Source: Channa striata
Lineage: Eukaryota > Chordata > Actinopteri > Anabantiformes > Channidae
Direction: 5' to 3'
Length of the DNA: 64,000 bases
Assembly: GCA_033026295.1 (NCBI GenBank)
Contig: CM065174.1
Coordinates: 25,595,498 to 25,659,497 of the forward strand
The notes under the pieces were generated by a model that made no database searches, had not been told where the DNA came from, and saw only the letters and a program-made list of their open reading frames with translations. The translations under genes and the position numbers were made by a program. Positions 1 to 11,901 of the stretch are shown here, piece after piece (the stretch's first letter is position 1; every line of letters starts with the position of its first letter).

Positions 1-60
1 TCCATTATCTTATCCTGTTCAGGGTCGTGGGGGTTAGCAGCCTGTCTCACCTGTCATTGG
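1..60 (-). repeat. 3' end fragment of tRNA-headed SINE-like repeat (family D)
   Basis: The stretch matches, in reverse complement, the tail of the repeat seen complete around 39630-39925 (ending in the 'agataatggatgg' type 3' end). The key shared segment is 'cctgttcagggtcgtggggg'. It runs off the left edge of the window, so only the distal part is visible. Assignment rests on resemblance to other copies here and to a common teleost repeat. Confidence 0.5.
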
Positions 61-3000
61 ATGTCATTGGATAGCACCGAAAATCTGAAATACAGTATGA
101 TTTTTTTTTTTTACATACATTATTTCGTTTTAATATGCAAATCTCATTTGACCAAACAATCATCTCAGTTTTAGTCCAAAGATGTGGGGTAGGGTCACAG
201 AAAATGCCCCGCCCTCCCCAAATATAAGCAGGTAAAGCTTGTGGGGAAATGGTCTGACCTAGGTTGTTAAACAATAAATACACAATTACATTCCCTAGGA
301 ATTCTTCAGAAAGAATTGCTCCATTTGTTAAAAAGTGTTGCTTCGTTAATATAAACGTATTAGTAAATAAAGCATTGCCAAGTAGATATCAATAACATTA
401 TTGGTGGATAAAAACTATATTTTCTTTATGGAAGAGCAACCCAAGGAGGAAAATATAAAAAGTAAAACACACACACCCCGTCAGCCTTTCACTACAACGG
501 TAATGGTATGTCAGGAACACACATCGGTTGCCTGCTGGTCTCCTTTCAGTGCTTTCGTGGTGCACACGTTAAGCGGTCAGCCTATCAAGCTGGAAATGCT
601 AAAATCAATGAAACACAATTAAAAAGCAGAGAAGGAGTTTGTTTCTTTTCTGCCTTTCATGTCTGATTTTAGCTTAACCTCAGTAAGACAGCAAGACAGC
701 TGCTTGGTCCGGGGGCTCCTTGATGTACAGACACTTCAAATAAGTGCATTGTTCAGTTAATTTGGGAGACGGGAAGAAATCATCTTTCCCATGTCCACTG
801 ATGCTGATTGCTGTAATATTTGTGTATATAAGGAGAACATCTCAAATCATTTTTTCTCCTAAAGACACCTTCATTTACAGTAAATAGAAAAGTATCTGAA
901 GTCAAAAAGGTATTTATCACAGTGTACGTTGTAGCTGAATAACTGTGGATCCAGTTTTAGCCAACTGCTCTCAGCCATGCAGCCTTTCTTCCTGTCTCCT
1001 ACTTTCTATTCTCTACATTAATGACTGGGATTTGTAGTGGACTCATGGTTTATTCAAAGGGAGGCTTACATGCTATTGTGTCACTTTGAGAGCCCACAGA
1101 AAATATCAAGGTGTCCCTTAAGATTTTGCCTTTTTTACTTTCATCCTCCTCCTGCCTCAACAGCACCAGAAAGAAAGCAAAGGTGAAAGGAGCCACACAA
1201 ACAATATCCACAGAGGATATTTAACGTGGCTAATGTATTGCCATGAAAGAAATTATTTAACTGCCAGATATTTTGTCTACTAAGCAGGCATATGCCATCT
1301 TGCCAGCTCAGTGACTTAAAAAAGCATTTTAATGGGGTCCAACAACCTTACACTTACAATTATATAACATAATTAATGTTTTTTTTGTAGATACTGTGAT
1401 GATGAATGTAAATAATGTGTGTGAATTATGTTCAGAAAAAATGTTTTTGGGTAATTAAAAGTACATTTATTAACTGTGTGGCACTAGCAAAAAAGGCGGT
1501 GTAGGTGTGGGTGCATGTTGATTTGTTAATTTGTGTGGTATTGGCGTGTGAGTAGTTCAGAACACGGATTACCTACACTTTTAACGTAATAGTAGTCCCA
1601 GGTACTAATAACAAAATTTGAACTTCTGTTGTTCCAATCGGTTCCAAACAAAGGCTACAAAACTTCAAGGAGTTTTTTTAGCTACCAGCAGATGGAGGAA
1701 GAAGATAACATCAAGCATCAATGCAACGGCATTTTTATTTATTTAGATAAAACTTACATAAGACCACAGTAAACAGTCAATAGTGTGTCTGCACTTCACT
1801 TCAAGATTGTTTACTTTTTTTTAGTTCTGGTGCACATGTGTCACTCTGTCACAAGGTGCTGGGGTTACCCAATTGGAAGGCAGTAAGAAAAACACGAGGA
1901 AGAGGAGAAACAATACAAGAACAGTTATTCCTCCCATCTAACCATTAGACTCTTTTAAATTGTTTTAACCATTTCAGAAGGAAAACTGGCAACTAACAAG
2001 AACCAGGATTGACAAGTAGAAACAGAATCCGATTAAAATTTAATCAATAACAAACCTTCATTTTCTCTTGACATAATGAGGATATGTTGACATTTAATGT
2101 GAATGGCAAGTTTAAAATACGTTAATACTGACCCCAATAATGTTAAAATATTGGTTGCTGAGAATGCGGTGTTTGTCCGTCCAAAAAATCCCATTATGCA
2201 ATAAAACGCACCGCAGTTCGTGTCAAACAGTCACGTCTTACACACACATTATTTGCAAGTAAACCAAACCACAACCTTTTTTAACCTTAACCAACAAGCT
2301 TTTACTGCTTAAATACAACTAAACTACTCTGAAGTCAAACTCGGGTCCATGGTGTGACAGTCCTATTTTTTACACCAATCTACCATCTTGCAATTTGTTG
2401 CTTTTACTGAACTACAAGAGTGGTTGAACACCTGTTCTATTTAGACCCTTCTAACTAATATGATTTCCAAGAGTTAAGGAAAGTTGGTGGAAGGGCTTTT
2501 TCATATTGAGATCCTCTTCTTTGAAACAATCCTTCTGTCACCATTAGAGCAAAACTGCCTTTTAAAACTAAACTAAAGCAGATTTTATAAGGTGCTACTT
2601 ACAGCAAGGGACATGTCCACTGTATATTTGGTTGATTGATAATGACATATTTACTTTATTATGATTGTTTTATTGTTGGTGGGCATTGTTACTTGTGTAT
2701 AGCACTTTAAAAAGCCTGTACGAGGAAGGTGTCATAGAGAAAAAGCCTTTTTTTAAGGCCTGCCCAGAGCATGGTGGAGCATAATGAGCGAAGCAAATCT
2801 GCTTTAGGGTAGGGAAAGGAAGGGCTAGCCAGCGCAAAGAGAACCGATTCAAAGTGCATGATATCTTTATAAAATGTGGAGTGATTTGTGTTTATCTAAC
2901 ATAGGCTTCAACTAAAAAGTGCAAAACTGAGATGACTATAAGAATTTTTATTTAACCTTATATTTCATCAATCATTAATCATATATCCTGCAACAAAACT

Positions 3001-3690
3001 ATCCATAAACAGTCAGACAGGACTTATCTTTCATCAGATGATTTTCATTTATCTTTCCTCTGTGCCAAAACTGGTTAGGTTTTAGTGAGGAGGTCTCTCT
3101 GAATGATCAGTTCCAAGTGGGAGCCCTGGAAGGTTGGATGAATCCTGAGTGGTCGGAGAGTGGCAACCTGACTGCCACAGGATTGACTAATCTGGAAATG
3201 GCAAAAAGACCAACAAAAAAGGAGCAGGTTTTTTTTTCAAGCATCGGAGATCAGAGAAAGAGAGCCGACCTGATACATTGGTTGGACCATTTCTCATAAC
3301 CTTCGTTCTCCGGTGGGCTCTCTTTCAGGCCAAATGACATCTTTGTTCTGCTTCCTTAGCTGATGATACAGAAGCTTCATACTTTTGTGTGTCGAATAGC
3401 GGATGTTGAGAAGCATAAAAACCTGAAATGGAGTCAATACCATGGACTTTGGCTCAAAACAAAAGGTCGCTGGAGCAGAGGAGATACAATTCTTTCTCTA
3501 GATCCTTATTCATTCTTTCAGTTTCAATTATTAGCCATTGTTTCCAGCCATTAGCTGTTGCTTCTAATATGGGGACATTGGTCTAAGACTAGGCTGTGGA
3601 GGAGGCAATGACAACAGAAAATATACTGGACAGTACTTCAGCAGTTTCTTTAATGGTGAGTAGTGTGGGAAGCGGGATGAAGTGTAACAT
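61..3690. other. Spacer without a recognisable gene
   Basis: AT-rich DNA with short open frames only, none with a recognisable domain. There are A/T homopolymer runs (for example near 97-112 and 1381-1388) and no convincing splice-bounded coding block. It would be intron or upstream region of the sez6l-like gene if that gene extends this far left; this is inferred from gene orientation, not seen. Confidence 0.4.
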
Positions 3691-3991
3691 TTTCAAAATT
3701 TAGATTACATTAGATTCAACTTCATTGTCATTACACATTTACAAGTAAAAAGCAACGAAATGCAGTTTATGTCTAGCCAGAAGTGCAATAAGCAGCAAGT
3801 GCAGGATATAGGTTATAAGTTACCTCTAGAAAATATGTATACGTATATGTATATAAATATGTATGTATAGATATGGATCATCATATTTACAGATGGTATG
3901 AACATACAATATGATTTTACAGACATGTGTATTTACAGGTGACAATATACAGGCTAGTGCAATGAGTATGTGCAATATTAAAGTGCAATGG

Positions 3992-4681
3992 TTATAGGAA
4001 GAATGTAGGGGTGTGTATTGTGGGCAAAGAGGTCAATGAAGTCAGTGGGGAGTTCAATAAGGAGACAGCTCTAGGAAAAAAGCTGTTCCTCAGTCTGGTG
4101 GTTCGTGTCCGGGGGAACCTGGAGCGCCTGCCTGAAAGCAGGAGAGAAAACAGTCTGTGGACGGGGTGCGAGGAGTCCTTAAGAATACTGCGTGCTTGAC
4201 GCAGACAGTGTTTCTTTTGTATGTCCTCAATGGCTGGAGTCCCTGTAATGCGTTGGGCAGTTTTCACTACCTGCTGCAGTGCCTTATGCACCGCAGCACA
4301 GCAGTTCCCATACCAGACTGTGACACAGTTGGTTAGGATGCTCTCTATTGTGCAGCGGTAGAAGTTCACCAGGATAGCCGGGGGATGATGTTTTTTCTTG
4401 AGTGTTCTCAAAAAGAAGAGGTGCTGGTGAGCCTTCTTGATTAGGCTGGAGGTGTTGGTGGTCCAGGAGAGGTCCTCCGAGATGTGGGTACCCAGGAACT
4501 TGAAGGATGAAACAGGCTCAACGGCCATCCCTTTAACATGGATGGGATCATGTGAGCCTCTTTTCTCCTTCCTGAAGTCCACAATGAGCTCCTTGGTCAT
4601 GTTGGTGTTTAGGAGCAGATTATTGTCTGTACACCAAGTGGCCAGATGCTGGACCTCCTCCCTGTAGGCAGTCTCATCCAT
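3992..4681 (-). pseudogene. LINE copy A: RT C-terminal portion (229 codons open)
   Basis: The frame encodes the part of a LINE reverse transcriptase that follows the catalytic FADD box: 'REEVQHLATWCTDNNLLLN', then 'KELIVDF', the 'KFLGTHIS' strand, and the thumb-like region ending 'FFPRAVSLLNS'. It begins directly at the deletion scar, so the finger/palm motifs A-C that should precede it are missing. It cannot encode an active polymerase. It continues in another frame into 4609-4941. Confidence 0.85.
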
Positions 4682-4941
4682 GCATGAGAGTTCTTATTGT
4701 CCAGGTGTGTGAGCACAGAGTGCAGTGCAATGGAGACTGCATCCTCTGTGCTCTTATTCCCAAGGTAGGCAAACTGGTTTGGGTCTAGTGTGGGTGGGAG
4801 ACAGTCTTTCGGGTGTGCCAGGACCAGCCGCTCAAAGCACTTCATAATGAAGGACGTGAGTGCTACAGGGCGGTAGTCGCATGTTGGGCTGGATTGTTTC
4901 GGCACTGGCACAATGGCTGTGGATTTAAAGCATGTTGGCAC
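4609..4941 (-). pseudogene. LINE copy A: RT N-terminal portion, 110 codons
   Basis: Reads 'PTCFKSTAIVPVPKQSSPTC' then 'DYRPVALTSFIMKCFERLVL' and 'LDPNQFAY...KSTEDAVSIALHSVLTHLDN', the conserved RT block 0-2 region of jockey/CR1/Rex1-type LINEs. Immediately after 'LTHLDNKNSHAWM' the sequence jumps to the post-catalytic region, which shows an internal deletion. On the other side, 4942-5494 carries recognisable upstream coding sequence ('GPDDIPGHVLRACAKQLKG' in reverse complement). Confidence 0.8.
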
Positions 4942-5494
4942 AGCTGCTTGGGCAAGGGATGTTAAAAGATGTTAAAAATGTCTGTGAATACCCCTTTAAG
5001 CTGCTTAGCACATGCTCTAAGAACGTGTCCAGGGATGTCGTCTGGCCCAGCAACCTTGTGCACGTTGATCTGGCTCAGGGCGGTGTAGACATCTGTGGAG
5101 GTTAGTATGATGGGTGAGTGGTTGGTTGAAGGAGTGATTCTGGTGGCAAGTTTTTTGTTGTCTCCTTCAAAACTAGCATAAAAGTCATTAAGCTAGTTCA
5201 GAAAGGAGACATTTGTGTCTAGGAGGGGAAGAATGGCTGTGTTTGTAGTCTGTAATGGCCTGGATGCCCCACCACATGCGTCAAGGGTCAGAGTTGGAAA
5301 AGTGCTCCTCTAGCTTTAGTTTGTAGCAGTGCTTGGCCTTTTTGATGCCCCTCTTCAGATTTGCCCTGGAAGTGCTGTAGGCTTCTGTGTCACCTGATGT
5401 GTAGGCAGCATTACGTGCCTTCAGCAGGAGGCGCACCTCCTTGTTCATTCATGGCTTCTGATTTTGGTATGTGGTGATCTGCTTCTTGAATGTA

Positions 5495-6012
5495 ACACTC
5501 AACTCAACTCAACTCAACTTTATTTATAAAGCCCTTTAAAACAGCTTTGGCTGAGCAAAGTGCTGTACACAGCTACACAAAACAAGACAATACGTAAAAC
5601 AGTGAATAGTAAATAAAATGACAATAAAAAAACAAAAGATTAAAACAAAGGAACAAACACAGAGTCCTCATGCTGAATTAAAAGCCAGATAATAAAAATG
5701 GGTCTTCAAATACGTTTTAAAAATGGACAATGAAGGTACCTGCCTAATTTGCAGTGGTAAGGCATTCAACAGTTTGGGTGCTGCTACGGCGAATGCTCTG
5801 TCCCCTCTAGGCTTGCGCCGTGACTTTGGTACTGTCAGGAGAAGCTGGTCAGCTATGTGCTCCCTCTTACGTGCCCCAACCATGAGACTCCAGTATGTGT
5901 GTTGAAACCTGTCCTGGAGTGTGTAGTTAGCCTCTGCTGGCCATGCTTTGATGTTCCTAACTGATGACTTTACACAGTTGATGAGGGGTGAATACTTGGG
6001 GTTGAGGGACAA
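5495..6012 (-). mobile_element. Nested L2-type LINE 3' fragment in LINE copy A
   Basis: Begins on the + strand with a tandem 'actcaactcaactcaacttt' block, the reverse complement of an L2-like (TTGAG)n tail, followed by 'tttataaagccc'. The minus frame 5668-6012 encodes the typical LINE C-terminus '(R)GDRAFAVAAPKLLNALPLQ' and 'LSIFKTYLKTHFY'. Its tail differs from the (TTGAA)n L2 copies elsewhere, so it is another subfamily. The right boundary is uncertain because the first ~45 residues of the frame do not look like the usual C-terminus. Confidence 0.7.
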
Positions 6013-6379
6013 AGAAAGGTAATCTGATTGTCCCAGGTGGGGTCCAGCGTTTTGTTTCCTCGTGTGTGAGAGGAAACAAAGAGACGTTTTGGTGAAATTT
6101 AGGGAGCACTGCCTTTAAGTTGGAGTGATTAAAATCTCCAGCAACAACAAATGCAGCCTCCAGGTGAGTAGTTGTTGCTGATGGCCGTATGAAGTTCGTT
6201 CATAGCAAGCTTGGCATCAGTGTCGGGAGGGATGTAAACGGCAGTTATACACAGCAGGTCTACACTTAACCATGAGAAACTCTAGGTTAGCTGATCAGTG
6301 TCTCCCAACAGTGACAGAGTTCATGTACCAAGCTTTGTTAATATAAATACACAGTCCTCCTCCTCTGGTCTTAACGGAG

Positions 6380-6571
6380 TCATCTGTCTGCCTGGAACGT
6401 GTGGTGGTCAGCTAGGGTGATAGGATTGTCCGGTATACCGCTGTTTAACCAAGTTTTGGTGAAGACTATGTCGTTACAGTTCCAGAGTCTCTTGCTGTGG
6501 TTGATGTTGAGTCGAATCTCGTCCATTTTGTTCACCAGCGACCGTACATTAGCGAGGAAAATGCTGGGCAA
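6380..6571 (-). pseudogene. LINE copy A: start of the APE-type endonuclease
   Basis: 'PSIFLANVRSLVNKMDEIRL' is the standard beginning of the apurinic-like endonuclease of CR1/Rex1-type LINEs. The usual catalytic 'ETW' motif appears as 'FTKTWLNSGIPD', a Glu to Lys change that would remove the metal-binding acid. The frame upstream (6603-6968) has the basic, low-complexity N-terminal leader common to these ORF2 proteins; the element's 5' limit is placed near 6950 only approximately. Confidence 0.75.
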
Positions 6572-6969
6572 AGCTGGTGTGGTGTTAGCCTTAGCTTAGC
6601 TCTTAGCTCTCCGCGTTTCCCCCATCTTTGTTTACGGTCTCGACACCCTCTTCAAGCACTTCCGCCCGGCCTGGTAGGGTGCGCTGCCTCGGGTTTTCTG
6701 GTGATCTCAGGGTTGAGTCAAGGATTGTTTGTAAAACTGTCGGATATGTACAAACCAATATCCAGAAGCTTCTGTCAGGTGTACGATGTAAATTCACTAC
6801 TGTTCTACATGAACAGACCCGAAATGAGCAGGAAAAATACAGCAAAAATGCAGAAACTGGAGAGACACAGGGCCTTGCGATGTGCATGCGCCGCCATCTT
6901 GGTCGTGCCTTTGTGTCTAACATGACAAAAAAGGCTGTTTTCCTGATGATGGGAAAAGCCACTGACACA

Positions 6970-9600
6970 AGTTGAGAGAAATATGGACAAGGGTGTTTTG
7001 GGAATTAGCAGAGGTCCACTGGGGGTTTTTGTCTGAGTGCAGGTTAGACAAGGAAAACACATTCTAACCCATCTGGCCTTAGACTGGACCACCAGCTAAT
7101 ATGCGGGTGTTTATACTGCAACAATGTTACACCCAAGTCAAACAAAACCTAGAGAGACTGGATAACACGGAATTTAGGTTTCCTGTGATGATTTTCCATG
7201 GACGTGTGAATCGTATCTGTCACACTGGGCCAGGGGTCAAGCAGATGGCTGTCAAGAGCTCCTGGTTAATTACATTTACTTAATTACATTTTCCCACCCA
7301 ACAGTTGCCTCCCCGTTTCTGCTGAGCTGTGCCTTTTAATGGGCAAGACTGGACATTGCAAGTTCATCTTTGACACTCTCTAAAAGACCACAATAGAATA
7401 GGGAGAGTGGGTTTGTTCCAGGTATCATGTGACCTGACTGGAGAAGCCGAGAGACTGAACAGACTTAAGCAGAAGTGAGAGGATAACAAGAGTGTGACAG
7501 GGTAAATGCAAAAGATGTAAAAAACAAATCCACTAGGAAGTCGACCAGAGGAAAGCAACAGAGTCATAACCAAGATTTCAGCCCCTAGAACACTCAAGTA
7601 GTAGCCAACAGTCCAAGTTCCAAAGATTGAATTAATCTTGCCCTCAAGCCAAATCCAAATCTCTGAATAAATTAGCTTTGAGTACATGAATGATCTGCAG
7701 ATCCAATTTTCTAATCGATAGCAATCCAAGTCCAATGTTCAATATCCAGATAGATCTCAAAAATCCAGGAACATGAGACCAGAGAGGCAATCAGGGTATA
7801 TAATAGACCTGGATGTAACCTAATCTTGGCTAGTAAGTTCATTCTCCATGTGTCTCATCTTCAAGTATAAATTTTAAATTTATGTATTTGTACCAAATTT
7901 CGCTATAAGTCGTTTGCCAAATGAATAAATGTAAATGTATTTTCAACGATCTCCATAGACACTAAAAACAGCAATGATGCTATTAATTATGGCATTGTCA
8001 GAAATCAGTCATGATTCAAGCATTCACTGCTCTTTATATAGTGCAGACTAAGTAGTTCACTCACCACTTGCTAATGTCATAGTAAGTCAGCACTAATATC
8101 TGTTTGTGCTAAGCAGTGGTAATTTTTTTAATTCTAAAATGGGTAGCATTGCATTGTAGGACCATTGAAAAGATTCTTCATTCTGAGTGATTCTACAAAA
8201 AAGTGAAAACTAGTGTGCTGGGATTAATTTTGGACACAGATCTTGAGTATGTGCGGTAGAGTGGCTTACCCCACGAACACACAGACAGACACAAACACAT
8301 TGCTTAGGTTAAAACTCCAACTCCTACCATACCAACCAAATCCTTTTGGACCCATCTGCCCTGAACACTCAGTCTTGAACTGCTCCCCTTAGGACAAAAA
8401 CTGAGATCAATAAAGACATCCACTAGCAAACAGCTCCATTGCAGAATCAATTTTACTCTGAAATGATTTGAACCAGACCTCACACTGTAAACCACGCCCT
8501 CTTCCACTTATTATTCTGCTCTGTTCTATTCTTTTTGTTCTTATCATTAATGCTCCTTACCAAGCTAAACACTAAACACTCCACGTATGCTTATATACTT
8601 GACTTATCAAACCGATTCTGAAATAAGGATGAAATACAAGCATCAGACTCTTTCATTCTCGACACAGACATATTTGAAATTATTCTTCCCTCTGTCCTTC
8701 CACTGTGGTTCATGTTACTTAACATTGTGTGTGCAGCCACATCCTTATCAACATTAAATGAAAAAGAATAATTGTTCCACATTACACATGCGAGATGGTC
8801 TGATGAGATATAGAAACAACTTAATAGATTATTATTAAGCATATTAATGATAATGAACCTAAACACACAAAAGAACAAGGATAAACTTAATGTTGTATTA
8901 TTCAGAGTTTAGAGAAAAACCAAAGGTGATCTATTAAGGTCATTCATAATACGCATAGCAATTTATTTCAATTTACAGCACAGGCCACAGAAATTACTTT
9001 CAACCATTTAACATGCGAACCGAAAACACACTGTAGTCTTCGCGCTACAGCTCATCACCAAACCAAAGCTGTAAAGGGCTTCCATTTAAATATTTGATGT
9101 AGTTCTTTAAAAACTTGCACAGCGCATGTTCATTTTAATGAACTTATAATGAAGATAATGTATGAATGAGACAAAAATGTCAGAAATTTATTTTGCAACC
9201 TTAGGGTGAATGGGAGACAGATTCAGGGGAATGTCATTGTGTAGAAGGAAATATCATAAATCATTTAATTATCTAATGTATGTATATGATAACCCCTACA
9301 CATAGTCAAGGGACTACTAACAAAAGGAGTAAAGTTCTAAATTCAAATGCTGTAACTTTGATAGATTCCAATTCGATTTGGCTGATGCACTGCCACAATT
9401 TAATACCAGTCTCAAAAGGAAATTAAATTCTTTCTTTCTTACAAAATGTTTGCTGTTCAGGGTCGCCTTCATTTCTTACAGTCTAGTCATGTTCCCAGTA
9501 GAAGGCAAACACTGAATGATGCGAAACTTAACGATCAACAGCCTGTTCTACATCTATAAATAATACTCAAGTTTATATTAATATTGAAAAATTCCCAAAG
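6970..9600. other. Spacer without a recognisable gene
   Basis: No domain or splice-bounded coding block stands out. The short frames at 7364-7735 and 8591-8878 (minus) have no recognisable similarity and are judged noncoding. Confidence 0.4.
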
Positions 9601-9604
9601 TATT

Positions 9605-9715
9605 GGGAGAAACTGTGGCGCAAAGGTTGAGCAGTTGTCCATTAATCCCAGACTTGTTGCTTTGATACCTGGTGTAGGAGTGAGAAGCAGTGTAAAGCAC
9701 TGTAATGTACAGAAC
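9605..9715 (+). repeat. Short tRNA-headed SINE-like copy (family E)
   Basis: 'ctgtggcgcaaaggttgagc' resembles a tRNA/pol-III A box, and 'ttgctttgatacc' about 45 bp later resembles a B box. The copy ends in 'agcagtgtaaagcactgtaa', the shared tail seen at 53065-53085. It is internally deleted compared with the other copies at 27345, 44165 and 52885. Confidence 0.55.
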
Positions 9716-9719
9716 ATTT

Positions 9720-10780
9720 ATTCCATTAAATTTCTTGTTTATCCAAATAGTTTAAGGTGATAACAGAGAGTTATTTAAAAAACATTTTGGTGATTGCACA
9801 ATACTGTAAATGTTCCCTCGTAGGAAATGAGTTACAGTAATTTTTAAATTAAATTAATTCATCAAGAGAAATGGCAACTTTACAAATGTATATGTTTTAT
9901 ATTTTTCTTGACTATTTTAATTTCTTCTGAAGCTGAATGGGCATTATGTTTGGATTGTGATACAGTTAACATCCTCCCACTACATACACTTTTAATAATT
10001 AATCATTCTTTAGGCACTTACTGCCTAATGAAATGTGTGTGGAAATCAAATAGTTGTTATACAATATTTAAAGCAAAGTTATCCACTGTTAGGAACCAGC
10101 AGTCAGCTAGACATGCTGTGATTTATATTAGATTGCAATAGGTGTGCATATATTTAAAAAGCAGCATTCCAATTTTCTGGCTGGTTTCTGTCCCCTTATT
10201 TTTGATACAAAATACACTCTATTAACCAAGGATATATATTTTCAGAGCTGTCGCTTCCTATTTTTCTTGTTTTAAAGGTACATCAGATGTAGTTTGAGTC
10301 AAAGGACACCACTCACCGCCGAGTCAACACACCGCTCATCCACGTTGTACAACGTGTATCAGCAGGGCGCATTGTGGGATTTTCCCTAATTATTTTTCTC
10401 GTACATTTATCTGCAAATGTGTCTGATGCTGTGCAAAGAGCTGTTTGAGAAGTGAGGTACTGGGTGGGAAGTGGCATAGCTATGATAAACCCTGATTTCT
10501 TGATTGAAGTGCATAGCTATTAGGTGACAGAGGGTAGGAGCTATTAGGGTGGAATGAAGCATTGTTAAAGAAACACAAGGCTTCTCTCAGTAGATGATAA
10601 CCTCCTGAAGGGGCCTTAAATTAGATCGCCCAGGTTCACGAGGGATTGGAGTGCTGATCATTACAGTTATAGTAGCTCATCAAATGTCCTTAGGAATAAA
10701 TATAAAGTCTTATTACAAGGAGGTTGGAAAGGGATGGTTTGAGGTGGGTAGGAGAAGCAATTGATGGTGCTATCTATTCA
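9720..10780. other. Spacer; holds one perfect 16-bp palindrome
   Basis: AT-rich DNA with no recognisable gene. A perfect palindrome, cacgttgtacaacgtg, lies at 10341-10356 in a locally more GC-rich block (10300-10400). Confidence 0.4.
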
Positions 10781-10784
10781 TTCA

Positions 10785-11097
10785 TCAATTACCCTAATGC
10801 AGATCCTGTTCAGGATTCAGGGGGGCATTTTCCGAAAGGTAGGGTCCACCCTAGACAGGTCGGCAGTCCATCTCAGGACCAACACTGAGCGACACACTGA
10901 GACAGGCGGACAAGCATTCACACTCAAATTCATAGCTACGGGCGATTTAGACTCACCAATTAACCTAACATGCATGTCTTTGAACTGTGGGAGAAATGCC
11001 TGGAGGAAAGCTACACAAGCAAGGGGAGAAACTCTAACAGAAAGGCCACAGTCAGCAGGTGAATTCAATCCGGGGACCTTCTAGCTGTTCTAACTAC
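10785..11097 (-). repeat. SINE-like repeat family D, nearly complete copy
   Basis: Contains the family hallmarks in reverse complement: 'gatcctgttcagga' end, 'ggtcggcagtccatctcagg', 'caattaacctaacatgcatg' and 'tttgaactgtgggag', then 'ccggggaccttctagctgtt', which on the minus strand reads as a tRNA-like head. This family is dispersed in teleost genomes. Other copies here are at 18795, 39630, 48470, 57465 and 62860. Confidence 0.65.
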
Positions 11098-11100
11098 TCC

Positions 11101-11757
11101 AAAACCGTGCTGGATAGTTTAGGAACATTATTTAGGTTGAACAGTTAGGCGTTTACAAGAGGTTTTCAGTCTTCCAGTTGAATAAAAGTGCAACAGTGTT
11201 AAAAAAGATGTAGCATTAATTCAGCTTCGGATGAAAAGTAAAAATGCTAATTGGAACCAAAATCAATGCAATAAAAAACATTTTTGGACCTTTTAAATGA
11301 TGATTCTTTGGGTAATCATTTTTTGAAATGTTGACAACCATTTAGGTTTACTTTTTCTGAGGGTATTTTGCTTCTTTTAGGGAGTCCAGAGCTTTGTCAG
11401 GGTGTTCATGTTGCTGTCAAGAAGCATGAGACAGGCTCTCTCTACCTACAGCAGAGTTAGTGAAGTACGTTGAAGTAGGTCAGGGAGCTGGGAGAGATAA
11501 AATAAATCAATGAATATCTGTGGTTATGAAGCTATACTGACTGCTTTCTGGTATTCTACATTTTTTTTTGAGACTTGGTTGGTTGTACTGTACATATTAA
11601 TTTTGAGATTGATTTTACATGCATGCACAGCTAATACTAGACAGATAAAAAATAGCTACAGCTGAAGACCAGCAAGTCTATACCTCCATTTTATTAAAAT
11701 GAAACTAAATCAGTGAAATTGTGACTTTCTGTAGAGTGATTGTAACTCGCCACTTCC
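11101..11757. other. Spacer before the RTE insertion
   Basis: AT-rich DNA, no recognisable gene or repeat core. The left copy of the RTE target-site duplication begins at 11758. Confidence 0.4.
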
Positions 11758-11775
11758 ACCACAAATACTATGGAA
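11758..11775. repeat. Target-site duplication of RTE, left copy (18 bp)
   Basis: accacaaatactatggaa is identical to 14871-14888. A perfect 18-bp match flanking a LINE is a textbook target-primed reverse transcription footprint and fixes the element ends. Confidence 0.92.
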
Positions 11776-11901
11776 CTACTACTCTTTTGGCTTTTCCCAT
11801 TAGGGGTCGCCACAGCGAATCATCCTTTTCCACTTCACTCTATCCTGTGCATCTTCTTCTCTGACACCAGCTAACCTCATGTCCTCTGTTAGAACATCCA
11901 T

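Larger units (their letters stand above)
3700..6950 (-). mobile_element. Rex1/CR1-like LINE (copy A), decayed, with nested insertion
   Basis: A non-LTR retrotransposon on the minus strand. From its 5' side (right) to its 3' side (left) it shows an endonuclease start (6380-6571), a linker/RT N-terminal block with the 'NYRPVALT'-type motif (frame 4609-4941), and the RT C-terminal/thumb region (3992-4681, with 'FKFLGTHISEDLSW' and 'LTNCVTVWYGN'). The 3' end near 3700-3790 has the 'actt(c/t)attgtcattacac' tail common in teleost elements of this group. It is dead: the frames are broken, the catalytic core of RT is deleted at about 4690, the endonuclease glutamate motif reads FTKTWL instead of FTETWL, and a second LINE fragment sits inside it (5495-6012). 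The clade name comes from remembered family resemblance; a CR1 or L2 subgroup is possible. Confidence 0.8.

Noticed and set aside
3117..3299. Small plus-strand ORF (60 codons) as a gene
   Set aside because: No domain, no splice support and length expected by chance.
6497..6975. Plus-strand frames of 115-142 codons
   Set aside because: They are antisense to the LINE endonuclease leader and have no domain.
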